64,000 nucleotides of DNA from JAMXLO01 sp963799415 (GCA_963799415.1 CAWCXI010000034.1:62001-126000), one strand, 5' to 3'. Positions 55,924 through 63,868 are shown, counted from the stretch's first letter. The notes: generated by a model not told the origin, from the letters alone. Program-made: numbers and translations.

Positions 55924-56639
55924 GTCGTCGGCTCCAGACCGGCAGCGGCAAGCGTGTCCGCGGCATCCTTTGTGGCGAGGAATGCGACAAAGCCATCGGG
56001 GTTCGGTCGCCTGGCCAGCCGCGTGACGGATGCCGCATAGAGCAGAGGCGATCGCACCTCGGTCGGCACCAGACGAATGACCGCGAGACGCGCGTTGGCG
56101 CGAACATCGGTCATGTGCAGCAGCCCGCTTTGCGCCGCGCCGGTGGTCAGCAGGAACGCCACCTCATCGGTATCGACGGCGCCGAGAGTGCGGGTTGGCT
56201 TGAGGTCCAGGCGTTGCAACACCGCGGGGCCATCGATGTCCGACGCAGGGGTTGGATCGGGTGCGGCGAAAGTACCTGTCAGCGCCGTTGCACCTTGCAG
56301 TCCGGCGATCACCAGCGCATTGCGCCACTGCGCACGGACGGCAACGGCGACTACACCAGCCTGCACTGCCTGATCGAGAATCGCGGTCTGGGTAACCACG
56401 ATGTCGTTCTGAATGTCGCGGACAAGCTGCGGCAGGATCAGACCGGGGCCGGTGGGGAACACGAACACCCGCACGCCGGATTGTGCCCTGTAGGCGGCGG
56501 CCACCTTGCGCAGCGCCGGCGCAAGTGTGGTGTCGCAGGCAACGGAGAGGTCCACCGTGTCCGCCAGCACTGGCCCACTGACGGCGGCCAGCGCCAGTAA
56601 CGGCAGCGCGCGGCGTCGGATTTTGATTGCAGCGGTCAT
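55920..56639 (-). CDS. ModA-like periplasmic substrate-binding protein
   Basis: 239 residues, ATG 56639, signal peptide 1-26 (cleavage near VLA-DTV). VDLSVACDTTLAPALRKVAA and YRAQSGVRVFVFPTGPGLIL follow the molybdate-binding ModA layout, as do DIVVTQTAILDQAVQAG and TRTLGAVDTDEVAFLL. The usual ModA oxyanion residues (Ser/Thr near the first loop) look only partly kept. No modBC permease or ATPase gene is present. With a molybdopterin enzyme in the operon it may deliver molybdate, or serve as a specialised receptor; both are inference. Confidence 0.75.
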   Translation of the reverse strand: MTAAIKIRRRALPLLALAAVSGPVLADTVDLSVACDTTLAPALRKVAAAYRAQSGVRVFVFPTGPGLILPQLVRDIQNDIVVTQTAILDQAVQAGVVAVAVRAQWRNALVIAGLQGATALTGTFAAPDPTPASDIDGPAVLQRLDLKPTRTLGAVDTDEVAFLLTTGAAQSGLLHMTDVRANARLAVIRLVPTEVRSPLLYAASVTRLARRPNPDGFVAFLATKDAADTLAAAGLEPTT

Positions 56640-57242
56640 TCAGTTGATCCAGGACAAGACGGCGGACGAACGTGCGACACCACGATGACGCAGCAGCGCG
56701 TCGGCACCCAACACGCGGCCCGGCGGATCGATGACGAACCACGCCTGGATCATGACCAGGAACATATAGGTCCATGGCCATTCGCCGCTTGCGGAATACA
56801 GGCCGAGCCAGAGGTTCAGCCCCATCAGCAGGCCCAGCATGGCGCCGGCACGCGAGAACAGGCCGAGCAGCAACGTCACGCCGATGATCAGCTCAACGAG
56901 GTAGACCAGCGGACCGAATACCGAAAGGTTGGGCAGGACAATGTCGCGCACCAGTGCGCCCTGCAGTGCGATGGCAGCGTGGTCCGCCTCCTGCTGCATC
57001 CAGTATTGCAGGCCGCCGAAGTTGGGCGGGATCTTCCATAACGTCTGCTGCCACCACATCGTGCCCATCAGAATGCGAAGCCCCAAGATACCGAGGTTGC
57101 GCGGGGTGCGCTGTGCGGGGTCGTGACGCCAGGCCAGCACGGCGATGGCAATGGCGGCCAGCAGCAGCAGCCAAAACACCGAGGTGAACCAGCTGGGCCG
57201 CGTCAGGAATGTGACGGCGTCGTCCAGTGGATTGGGCCGCAT
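56640..57242 (-). CDS. DoxX-family membrane protein
   Basis: 200 residues from ATG 57242 (GGGGAGA six bases ahead; an ATG at 57257 lacks a site). Four or five membrane spans; LGLRILMGTMWWQQTLWKIP (near 50-69), LVYLVELIIGVTLLLGLFSR and GAMLGLLMGLNLWLGLYSAS are DoxX-like. DoxX proteins act in thiosulfate:quinone oxidoreductases and in redox-linked membrane complexes. It is first gene of the operon; its stop abuts the ModA-like start, and 91 bases separate it from the divergent nucleosidase gene, where the promoters are likely to lie. Confidence 0.82.
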   Translation of the reverse strand: MRPNPLDDAVTFLTRPSWFTSVFWLLLLAAIAIAVLAWRHDPAQRTPRNLGILGLRILMGTMWWQQTLWKIPPNFGGLQYWMQQEADHAAIALQGALVRDIVLPNLSVFGPLVYLVELIIGVTLLLGLFSRAGAMLGLLMGLNLWLGLYSASGEWPWTYMFLVMIQAWFVIDPPGRVLGADALLRHRGVARSSAVLSWIN

Positions 57243-57333
57243 GACATGTCTCCCCATCTCGGCGCCGGCCAGGTCGCCGCCTGGACAGTGGTCTCGCGAG
57301 CCATCCAGACGTTACAACCCGTGCGGAGGCAAC

Positions 57334-58134
57334 ATGGCCGAACTGATCGACCCACCGAGCATCCTGGCAGCAAAGACGCACGAAGCGCCGTCGGTGTTCC
57401 AGCCGGAGAACCTGTTGCGAGAGGCGCGTCGCCAACGCGGGCTGCCGGATGCGGCGGTGCCAGCGGTTTGCGTGCTCGATCCCGACGGCGACCTCGTGCG
57501 GGCACTGCGCGCGGCAGGTCGGTCTCGCCGTGCGGCAGGATGGGCCTGCTACCACACGGAGATGGACGTGACCGAACAAGCCGGGATCACGATGGGTATA
57601 GTGGGGCTGGCGGTAGGTGCGCCGTTCGCCGTGTTGGTCGCGGAGCAGGTATTCGTGTCGGGCTGCCGGCTGCTGCTCAGCATGACATCGGCCGGGCAGA
57701 TCGTGCCCATGGGACCGACGCCCTATTTCGTGCTGATCGACCGTGCGCTGCGTGACGAGGGAACCAGTCATCATTACCTGCCGCCTTCATTGTTCGCAGA
57801 AGCGGATCGGGCATTGGCGGATCGGGCCTGGGCCGCCCTCGCAACGCTGCCGCTGCCAGTGCACCGTGGCGCGGCGTGGACCACGGATGCGCCGTACCGC
57901 GAAACAGAGGAAGCGATCGGCGCAGCGCGCAAGCATGGCGCACTTGCGGTCGAAATGGAGGCTGCGGCGCTCTACGCGTTCGCGCGGGCACGTAAGCGCG
58001 ACGTGCTGTGTTTCGCGCACGTCACAAACCAGATGGCTGTCGCCGAGGGGGATTTCGAGAAGGGTGAGACGGCTGGCGCACGCAACTCGCTCGACGTGAT
58101 CGCCACGGCAGCCCGGGCGTGTGGGTTTGCATGA
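57334..58134 (+). CDS. nucleoside phosphorylase/nucleosidase family protein
   Basis: 266 residues, ATG 57334 (GCGGAGG upstream). Late motif HGALAVEMEAAALYAFARAR (near 208-227) is the PNP/UDP-family signature containing the ribose-binding Met-Glu pair, and SMTSAGQIVPMGPTPYFV (near 114-131) forms the phosphate/base pocket. It cleaves a nucleoside N-glycosidic bond by phosphate or water; base specificity is not decidable. Divergent from the DoxX operon and followed by a GST gene 25 bases after its stop. Confidence 0.78.
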   Translation: MAELIDPPSILAAKTHEAPSVFQPENLLREARRQRGLPDAAVPAVCVLDPDGDLVRALRAAGRSRRAAGWACYHTEMDVTEQAGITMGIVGLAVGAPFAVLVAEQVFVSGCRLLLSMTSAGQIVPMGPTPYFVLIDRALRDEGTSHHYLPPSLFAEADRALADRAWAALATLPLPVHRGAAWTTDAPYRETEEAIGAARKHGALAVEMEAAALYAFARARKRDVLCFAHVTNQMAVAEGDFEKGETAGARNSLDVIATAARACGFA

Positions 58135-58159
58135 TTGCCACGAACGGGGAGTTACGCCG

Positions 58160-58741
58160 ATGCTGACGCTGTATTTCGCGCCTGGCGCAAGCTCGATGGC
58201 GCCGCACATTGCGCTGCACGAGGTCAGTGCGCCGTTCGAGAGTCGACCGCTGTCGTTCCACAAGAAAGAGAACCGCGATCCGGCATTCCTGGCGATCAAT
58301 CCGGAAGGCAAGGTGCCAACGCTTGTGATCGATGGCCGGCCGCTGACGGAGGTCGCGGGCATACTGTTCTATCTCGCTCGTCGCTTCCCGCAAGCAGGGC
58401 TGCTGCCAACAGACGATGTCGAGAGTGAGGCGCGGGTGGTTTCGTGGATGTCGTTCATCGCAGCTACCGTCCATCCGGCGCGGCGACAGGGGTTGGAGCA
58501 CTCGCGCAGGGTGTTTGCGATCGCCGAGCAGCGGTTGGGCGGGCAGGACTGGGCCGTGGGGCGCTACTCGATCGCTGACATCCATCTGTTCCGGCTGTTC
58601 TGGCGGTTCCGCGGCATGCTCGGTGTGGAGCCCGGCGAGTACCCGCATCTGTCTGCGCATTACGAGCGCATGATGGCACGGCCGGCGGTGCGGAAGACCA
58701 TCGAGATAGAGGCTGCGATCGGCTACGAACTGCCGGCGTAG
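58160..58741 (+). CDS. glutathione S-transferase
   Basis: 193 residues, ATG 58160 (GGGGAG upstream). Thioredoxin-like N-terminal domain LTLYFAPGASSMAPHIALHE and NPEGKVPTLVIDGRPLTEVA with cis-Pro, then an all-helical domain with DIHLFRLFWRF near 142. The catalytic residue is probably Ser (PGASS) as in beta/nu-type bacterial enzymes. It conjugates glutathione to electrophiles or acts as a reductase. It probably shares a transcript with the nucleosidase gene. Confidence 0.87.
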   Translation: MLTLYFAPGASSMAPHIALHEVSAPFESRPLSFHKKENRDPAFLAINPEGKVPTLVIDGRPLTEVAGILFYLARRFPQAGLLPTDDVESEARVVSWMSFIAATVHPARRQGLEHSRRVFAIAEQRLGGQDWAVGRYSIADIHLFRLFWRFRGMLGVEPGEYPHLSAHYERMMARPAVRKTIEIEAAIGYELPA

Positions 58742-58746
58742 CGGGA

Positions 58747-59145
58747 TCAGAATGCGCCGCAGACTGCATGGACCGTGGTGCCGACTGATTGCTGGTGAAA
58801 CTGTGCGCGATAGGCGTCCTTGATCGCGGTGATCGCGGCGTTGTTCTCTGCTGAATCAGGCAGCGCCACGACGAGCATCATGGTGTGCTCACCGACGATC
58901 CGATGAGTTAGGGGATTCATCCATTGCCCAGTCGCGTCGAGAACGGTGAACCCGTCGGGCAGTTGCGGCGTGATCACGTGCGCAGTGAACTCGGCCCACG
59001 CCGGATCGGTCACGGATGCGCGGCCAAAGAACAGGTGATACTCCAGCATCGGTGCTCCGCCGAGCCGTGTGCACGGCAACGACCCCGGCGCCGGGCTGCA
59101 CCCGTTGGCGATGAGCAAGGCACAGCAAGCCATTACACGAAGCAT
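58747..59145 (-). CDS. DUF3574 lipoprotein
   Basis: 132 residues from ATG 59145, chosen because it opens a lipoprotein signal MLRVMACCALLIANGCSP (lipobox Cys16); longer in-frame starts place the signal internally. The mature domain LEYHLFFGRASVTDPAWAEF then VITPQLPDGFTVLDATGQWM and a TAIKDAYRAQFHQQSV tail match the DUF3574 family, whose role is unknown. It converges on the GST gene with a 5-base gap. Confidence 0.75.
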   Translation of the reverse strand: MLRVMACCALLIANGCSPAPGSLPCTRLGGAPMLEYHLFFGRASVTDPAWAEFTAHVITPQLPDGFTVLDATGQWMNPLTHRIVGEHTMMLVVALPDSAENNAAITAIKDAYRAQFHQQSVGTTVHAVCGAF

Positions 59146-59344
59146 TGCGTCCCGGGCCTCTGGTTTGACATGGCAGATTGCGTTGCGTAGCGTTTCGAGG
59201 CTCGTATCCATTGGACAGAGAACGGTCGTGTGCCGTGCTTGCAATGCGATCGAAGATAACACCAGGAAGCGCGCTCGGGCGGTTCCGGCGGGGAGACTTG
59301 TCCCGCCGGCCGGGCTGATTGCATCCGCATCAGGAGGGACGCCA

Positions 59345-60565
59345 ATGATGACCGCAATTCAGGATGACCTGTTCACCCCGAATGTGATCGCGGATCCCTA
59401 CTCCTACTACGGTCGCCTGCGCGACGAAGATCCGGTGCATTGGAACGAGACCTACGCATTGTGGGTCATCACGCGTCACGACGATCTGGTCTGGTTGACG
59501 CGGCATCACGAGCTGTTTTCGTCCGCTGTGTTCAGGAACGACCCGCGGCCCGCGTATCCCGCGATCGATGAGTCGGACCTCGGGCTCTACGAATACGTGA
59601 AGAACTACCAGGGCGACCAGTTCATCCAGCACGATCGTCCGGACCACCTGGAGATGCGCCGGGTGATGCATGGCTACTTCACCCCCAAGTCGATGGAGGC
59701 CTGGCGGCCGTTCGTCCGGGAGGCGGTCAAGGAACTGCTCGACGCGGCCGAAGAGAAGGGCGAAATGGACGTCATGCGGGATCTCGCGACCCCGCTGCCG
59801 GTCCTGGTGATTGCCCAGATGATGGGCGTTCCGGCATCGGATCGACCCTTTGTCAGACAACTGGCCGAGAAGCTGCTGTATATCGGCCGCGGCGAGTATG
59901 ACCGGATGAAGCCGCTCACCGAAGGCATGCGGGGGATGATCGACTACGTCTCGCCGCTGGTCGACAGGCGCATCGTCGATCCTGGCGATGACTTCATCTC
60001 GGTGTTGGCGCGTGGCGAGAAGGCGGGGGTTTTCACCCGCCATCAGGTGCTGGTCAACACGTCGCTGCTGCTGCTGGCCGGGCACGAGACGACCATCAAC
60101 CTGCTGTGCAACGGGACACTGTCGTTCACCCGGCATCCCGATCAGTGGGCACTGCTCAAGGAGGACCCCGCCGGCCGTGCCAAGCAGGCGACCGAGGAAT
60201 GCCTGCGCTATAACTCGCCGGTCGTATCCATCCAGCGGATCGCGACGCAGGACGTGGAGATGCGGGACAAGGTGCTGCGCAAGGATGACCGCATCCGGTG
60301 GTTCATTTCGTCGGCCAATCGCGACCCTGACGCGTTTCCCAGCCCGGATACGTTCGACATCTCCCGCCACCCCAACCAGCATGTCGCGTTCGGGTCGGGC
60401 ACGCATCACTGTCTCGGCGCGACTCTGGCGCGGGTGGAGGGGCAGGAGGTCTTCAAGGCTCTGGCCGAGCGCTTCCCCAATCTAAGGGTGAAGACCGAGG
60501 GGCTGGAGTATCAGCCGAGCATCACGTTCCGGTCGCTGAAGTCGCTACCGGTCACCTGGCACTAG
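59345..60565 (+). CDS. cytochrome P450
   Basis: 406 residues, ATG 59345 behind AGGAGGGA. I-helix LLLAGHETTINLL near 236, ExxR in EECLRYNSP near 278, heme loop FGSGTHHCLGATLAR near 349-363 (Cys near 355). Soluble bacterial class I P450, needing a ferredoxin and a ferredoxin reductase. The ferredoxin gene follows 10 bases later; no reductase gene is in the window. The substrate is unknown; CYP family assignment requires comparison. Membership in a broad catabolic region suggests hydroxylation of a terpenoid or steroid-like compound (inference). Confidence 0.93.
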   Translation: MMTAIQDDLFTPNVIADPYSYYGRLRDEDPVHWNETYALWVITRHDDLVWLTRHHELFSSAVFRNDPRPAYPAIDESDLGLYEYVKNYQGDQFIQHDRPDHLEMRRVMHGYFTPKSMEAWRPFVREAVKELLDAAEEKGEMDVMRDLATPLPVLVIAQMMGVPASDRPFVRQLAEKLLYIGRGEYDRMKPLTEGMRGMIDYVSPLVDRRIVDPGDDFISVLARGEKAGVFTRHQVLVNTSLLLLAGHETTINLLCNGTLSFTRHPDQWALLKEDPAGRAKQATEECLRYNSPVVSIQRIATQDVEMRDKVLRKDDRIRWFISSANRDPDAFPSPDTFDISRHPNQHVAFGSGTHHCLGATLARVEGQEVFKALAERFPNLRVKTEGLEYQPSITFRSLKSLPVTWH

Positions 60566-60575
60566 GAGAACCGCA

Positions 60576-60800
60576 GTGGCGCGAAAGCTGAAGGTCTGGG
60601 TGGACCACCAGGCATGTGTCGGGAATGCGATGTGCGAGTCGATCGCTCCGAAGGTGTTCAAGCTCAACGATGATCGTCAGTCCGAGGTGGTCGATGCCGC
60701 GGCGGACAGCGAGGAGAAGATCCTGGAGGCGGCGGAGAACTGCCCGGTGAGCGCGATCTTCGTGGAGGATGCGGAGACCGGGGAGCAGTTGTTCCCTTAA
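60576..60800 (+). CDS. P450-associated [3Fe-4S] ferredoxin
   Basis: 74 residues from GTG 60576 (AGGAGA upstream). Cluster ligands C14, C20 and C56-Pro; the motif is C-x2-N-x2-C...CP, with Asn17 at the variable position where other ferredoxins have His, Tyr or a fourth Cys. This family passes electrons to the P450 encoded immediately upstream. The frame is complete. The variable residue is known to affect cluster potential in related actinobacterial ferredoxins. Confidence 0.9.
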   Translation: MARKLKVWVDHQACVGNAMCESIAPKVFKLNDDRQSEVVDAAADSEEKILEAAENCPVSAIFVEDAETGEQLFP

Positions 60801-60843
60801 GGGCTTGGCGTTGTCCACGGCTTTACGCAAAGTAAAGACGTGG

Positions 60844-60866
60844 ATGGCCGGCACAAGGCCGGCCAT
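60844..60866. repeat. intergenic palindrome, family A, copy 2, with degenerate GC repeats to 60950
   Basis: ATGGCCGGC (60844-60852) pairs with GCCGGCCAT (60858-60866), loop ACAAG. It follows the ferredoxin gene by 43 bases and may end its transcript. Downstream to about 60950 there are two or three degenerate copies of a CGGCCGTGACGACG-like unit. Confidence 0.6.
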
Positions 60867-60959
60867 GACGATGGAGGGGCCGCGGCGCACCGGCCGTAAC
60901 GACGCGGGCACGGCGGCGCGTCGGCCGTGACGACGGGGGCGCTGCGGCGCGCCGGATTG

Positions 60960-61136
60960 TCAGGCCACGGGGGGCGGCATGTCGCGCGGACCAGGTGGTG
61001 CGACTGGCGGGATGTCCGGGCCGGGCGCCGGAGGTGGCGCATCTGGTCCGATCGGGGGCTGGATATCGGGACCCGGCGTCGTCGGAGGGACGATGTCAGG
61101 TCCGGGTGGCTGAGGCGGCTGGCTGTTGCTGGGCAT
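60960..61136 (-). CDS. small proline-rich hypothetical protein
   Basis: 58 residues from ATG 61136. Tandem PGPDI(V/Q/P)P-type units: PPGPDIVPP, TPGPDIQPP, APGPDIPPV, then a Pro-rich tail. No signal peptide or domain. It follows the 261-residue hypothetical gene on the same strand after 41 bases. Such a low-complexity frame could be chance, but the regular unit and single strand orientation suggest a real short linker-type protein. Confidence 0.4.
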   Translation of the reverse strand: MPSNSQPPQPPGPDIVPPTTPGPDIQPPIGPDAPPPAPGPDIPPVAPPGPRDMPPPVA

Positions 61137-61177
61137 GGGGCCTAAGCGCCTCGCGGCGCGCGCGGTTCGGCAGAACT

Positions 61178-61963
61178 TCACGACACGCCAACACGATGTT
61201 CGGAGCGCGAACTTGGCTCGGCGGCAGGAATCTCATCGATGTCTCGTGTCCCTGTGGGTGAGACAAGCAAGGCGCAGAGGGTTGGGCTGGTGCCGGTGAC
61301 GATGGCGTCGACCAGCTCGGGCGGGGGTGGGCCGAAATCGCACGGCTGCGGCAGGCCGCCGAGGGCGCGGATGCGCGCGGCACGCTGCGGGTAGATGACC
61401 GCATACTGATCGGCCTCGGCGACCGGGTCGGACACGGGCTCCTCGGGCGGTTGCGGATCGGGCGGCGGCGGCGGTGGCTCGGGCGTCGCCGCGGGCGAGG
61501 CGTGCCCCAGTGCATCGGCCATCAACCCGATGGCGCAGTGCTCGGACCAGGCGGCCTTGTCGGCGGTGGCGTTATCCGCCTCGCGCTTGCGGCGCTCGGC
61601 CTGAAGGCGCAGCAGCAGCGAGCGGGCGCTCTGTGCCTTGCGCTCGGTGCTGACGGCCTGAGCGTTGCATTTCAGGAAGAACGGCGGATCGCCGCGAAAA
61701 TCGCGGGCCTGGCGGAGGCAGTCCATCGCATAAATGGCGAAACCGACGCTGCGGGCGGCGAGGTGGGCCTCCTCGCCGTTGGCCGGCAGCATCGAGGCGA
61801 CAAGGGCGATGGCGGCGCGGTCGCGGCGGGCTTCGGCCTCGGGCGTGTCGGTCTCCGGCGGCGGGAGCATGCCGCGGAGGGTGTAGACGACAAGGTAGTA
61901 GATGTCGCGGGGGAGTTGCAGGGCGAGGTCGGGTGGCTGGTTCTGGGTTTCCATGCCGGGCAT
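61178..61963 (-). CDS. hypothetical protein with proline-rich segment
   Basis: 261 residues, ATG 61963 (GGGTTTC region, weak site). Residues 1-130 are helical and acidic/basic mixed, with LALQLPRDIYYLVVYTLRGM and an HLAARSVGFAIYAMDCLRQA helix; residues 160-185 are Pro-rich (EPPPPPPDPQPPEEP), and 185-240 has AVIYPQRAARIRALGGLPQP. No catalytic motif recognised. The N-terminal half resembles small accessory proteins that contain a PHA-like helical bundle, but this is not a family call. Confidence 0.6.
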   Translation of the reverse strand: MPGMETQNQPPDLALQLPRDIYYLVVYTLRGMLPPPETDTPEAEARRDRAAIALVASMLPANGEEAHLAARSVGFAIYAMDCLRQARDFRGDPPFFLKCNAQAVSTERKAQSARSLLLRLQAERRKREADNATADKAAWSEHCAIGLMADALGHASPAATPEPPPPPPDPQPPEEPVSDPVAEADQYAVIYPQRAARIRALGGLPQPCDFGPPPPELVDAIVTGTSPTLCALLVSPTGTRDIDEIPAAEPSSRSEHRVGVS

Positions 61964-62066
61964 GTGGTGTTAGATATAGTGTCTTTCAATGTTATGGAAC
62001 GGGGCAGTGGAATGATGCTGTCAATAAAGACTTGGATGACGGGGCCAAGCCTCATGAAAGACATGG

Positions 62067-62177
62067 ATGTTGGGCCTTCGCCCGACATGATGACGAGAGC
62101 CACCATCGGTTCCAGGCAACGGGCCTTGGTATTGCGCATCAGACGAAGCCGTGGATGGCCGAGCCAAGCTCGGCCAT
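62067..62177. repeat. intergenic palindromes, family A, copies 3 and 4
   Basis: The 302-base interval 61964-62265 has no gene. It contains two hairpins: 62067-62088 (9-bp stem, one G-T pair, loop CTTC) and 62155-62177 (perfect 9-bp stem ATGGCCGAG/CTCGGCCAT, loop CCAAG), plus repeated ATGACGAATGAG-like words after each. They are the same class as the copies at 41151 and 60844. Confidence 0.6.
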
Positions 62178-62265
62178 GACGAATGAGGGACCAGTGCGCC
62201 TGTCGATCGCCATGACGAATGAGCGCGGGCTGAGGCGTGCGGCCGAGCCGTGGAGCGATCGGCGC

Positions 62266-63036
62266 TTACTGCGCCGTCATGCCGCCATCGATCACCAGTT
62301 CCGAGCCGGTGACCCAGGACGATTCGTCGGACGCCAGGAACAGCACGCCATTGGCGATATCCACGGCGGTGCCGAGCCGACCCATCGGCGTGCGATCGAG
62401 CAGCACCTGGCGCACGGCCGGATCGCTGAAGCGCTTGTCGGTCAGCGGCGTATCCGCATAGCCCGGATGCACTGAATTGATGCGGATGTTTTCCCGCGCA
62501 TATTGCAGCGCCGCCGACTTGGTGAAGGTCGTGATGGCACCCTTGGCGGCCGAATAGGCCGGCGAGGTGGGACTGCCGACGATGCCCATGACCGAGGACG
62601 TATTGATGATCGACCCGCCACCGCCTTTGCGCATGGCCGGGATCGCCGTACGGGTGCCGAGGAAGACCCCCTTGGCATGCACGCCAAGCTCGCGGTCCCA
62701 GATTTCCACGGTGGTGTCCTCGACCTTGGCGGGAAAGGAGACACCGGCATTGTTGAACAGAATGTCCAGCCGTCCGTGCGCCGCCATCACCGCGTCTACC
62801 ACCTGAGCCCAGTTCTGTTCCGATGTCACGTCGAGGTGCAGGTAGCGCGCGTCATGGCCCTCGGCGCGCAGGGCGGCCGCCGCGCGCTCGCCCAGGTCGT
62901 CGCGGATGTCGGTCAGCACCACCTTGGCGCCCTCGCGCACGAACAGATGCGCCGCCGCGCCGCCGAAGCCCATCAACTCGCCCTTGATCGCAGCCGCCGC
63001 GCCGGTCAGCAGCGCTATTTTGCCCTGGAGCCGCAT
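62266..63036 (-). CDS. short-chain dehydrogenase/reductase (SDR)
   Basis: 256 residues from ATG 63036 (GGGGGA upstream). Active-site Ser/Tyr/Lys in INTSSVMGIVG and YSAAKGA (near 160), NNAG near 90, C-terminal FLASDESSWVTGSELVIDGG. The nucleotide-binding loop is unusual: instead of TGxxxGIG it reads TGAAAAIKGELMGFGGAAAH (residues 11-30), i.e. a longer loop with the glycines displaced. Such an extended loop could still bind NAD(P). The reaction is alcohol/ketone interconversion; substrate unknown. The segment 62672-62804 is duplicated at the right edge of the window. Confidence 0.88.
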   Translation of the reverse strand: MRLQGKIALLTGAAAAIKGELMGFGGAAAHLFVREGAKVVLTDIRDDLGERAAAALRAEGHDARYLHLDVTSEQNWAQVVDAVMAAHGRLDILFNNAGVSFPAKVEDTTVEIWDRELGVHAKGVFLGTRTAIPAMRKGGGGSIINTSSVMGIVGSPTSPAYSAAKGAITTFTKSAALQYARENIRINSVHPGYADTPLTDKRFSDPAVRQVLLDRTPMGRLGTAVDIANGVLFLASDESSWVTGSELVIDGGMTAQ

Positions 63037-63234
63037 GTTCTTTCCCCCGCTTCGCCGTTGGTCGGCGGGAGGATGCGCCATTTCGCTGCGCCGCCTCCAT
63101 CGCGGCAGCGCGTGGCGCGAACCAGTGCGCGCCTGCCTCTCACCCAAGCCCCCCCACCGCACAATGATCGTCAATGCTTTGGCAAACTTTCGACGACAGG
63201 GTGAAAAAAGGTTGCATGGCGCGAAGGAACGGAA

Positions 63235-63618
63235 ATGGACGCACATGGCGCCGTGCTGAACCCACTGTCGAAGCGGATCATCGGTTGCGGCCTGAGAGTG
63301 GCCGGCACCCTCGGCAACGGATTCCTGGAAAAGGTTTATGAGAACGCACTGGCGCATGAACTGCGGAAGGCTGGGCTGATCGTCGAACAGCAGCGCGGGA
63401 TCACCGTGATGTATGATGGGGTCGTGGTCGGCGAGTACTTCATCGACCTGCTGGTCGAAGCATCGCTATTGGTCGAGCTGAAAACGGTGGCAGAGCTGAG
63501 CAGCACGCATCGCGCGCAATGCCTCAACTATTTGCGCGCGACAGGCATGCACTTGTGTCTTCTCATGAACTTTGGCCGCCCGCGCCTGGAGGTGCGTCGG
63601 ATCGTCTTCGATCTGTGA
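63235..63618 (+). CDS. GxxExxY protein (PD-(D/E)XK nuclease-like)
   Basis: 127 residues, ATG 63235. The family signature G-F-L-E-K-V-Y lies near residue 28-34 (GNGFLEKVYENAL), and the nuclease-like block YFIDLLVEASLLVELKTVAE (near 72-91) has the D...E-x-K residues. It ends RPRLEVRRIVFDL. GxxExxY proteins are small, often chromosomal or prophage-linked, and of unknown role. The gene stands alone and is followed 34 bases later by a very large inverted repeat, described separately. Confidence 0.85.
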   Translation: MDAHGAVLNPLSKRIIGCGLRVAGTLGNGFLEKVYENALAHELRKAGLIVEQQRGITVMYDGVVVGEYFIDLLVEASLLVELKTVAELSSTHRAQCLNYLRATGMHLCLLMNFGRPRLEVRRIVFDL

Positions 63619-63652
63619 TATTCGCGCCGTGACCGCCGACAGTGTCTGACTG

Positions 63653-63760
63653 TTTGCGTTATTTGCGGCCCTTTGCGTTATTTGCGTGATGACTTTCTTG
63701 CTTGTTGGGTCGAAGCAAGGATTTGACGCGAATAACGCAAAGGGCCGCAAATAACGCAAA
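63653..63760. repeat. 34-bp inverted repeat with 40-base spacer, downstream of GxxExxY gene
   Basis: Left arm 63653-63686 and right arm 63727-63760 are reverse complements with a single mismatch. Each arm holds two copies of TTTGCGTTATTTGCG (or its complement) separated by GCCC or similar, and the spacer adds a further 6-bp pairing TTGCTT/AAGCAA, so the whole can fold into a long hairpin. It may end transcription or be a binding site or mobile-element-like end. Similar TTTGCGTTxTTTGCG motifs beside GxxExxY genes are recalled from other genomes (from memory). Confidence 0.85.
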
Positions 63761-63868
63761 GAGGTTCCGTGCCCTTGTTGGTATCGCCCTGCTGACCGCT
63801 CCGAATTGAGAGGGCGGACTTCATGTATGATTCCGAAGACGTGAGGCGCGACGATCTACGAGAATCTG

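Noticed and set aside
60866..60960. Possible CRISPR-like or tandem-repeat array
   Set aside because: Only two or three degenerate units with no regular spacers.
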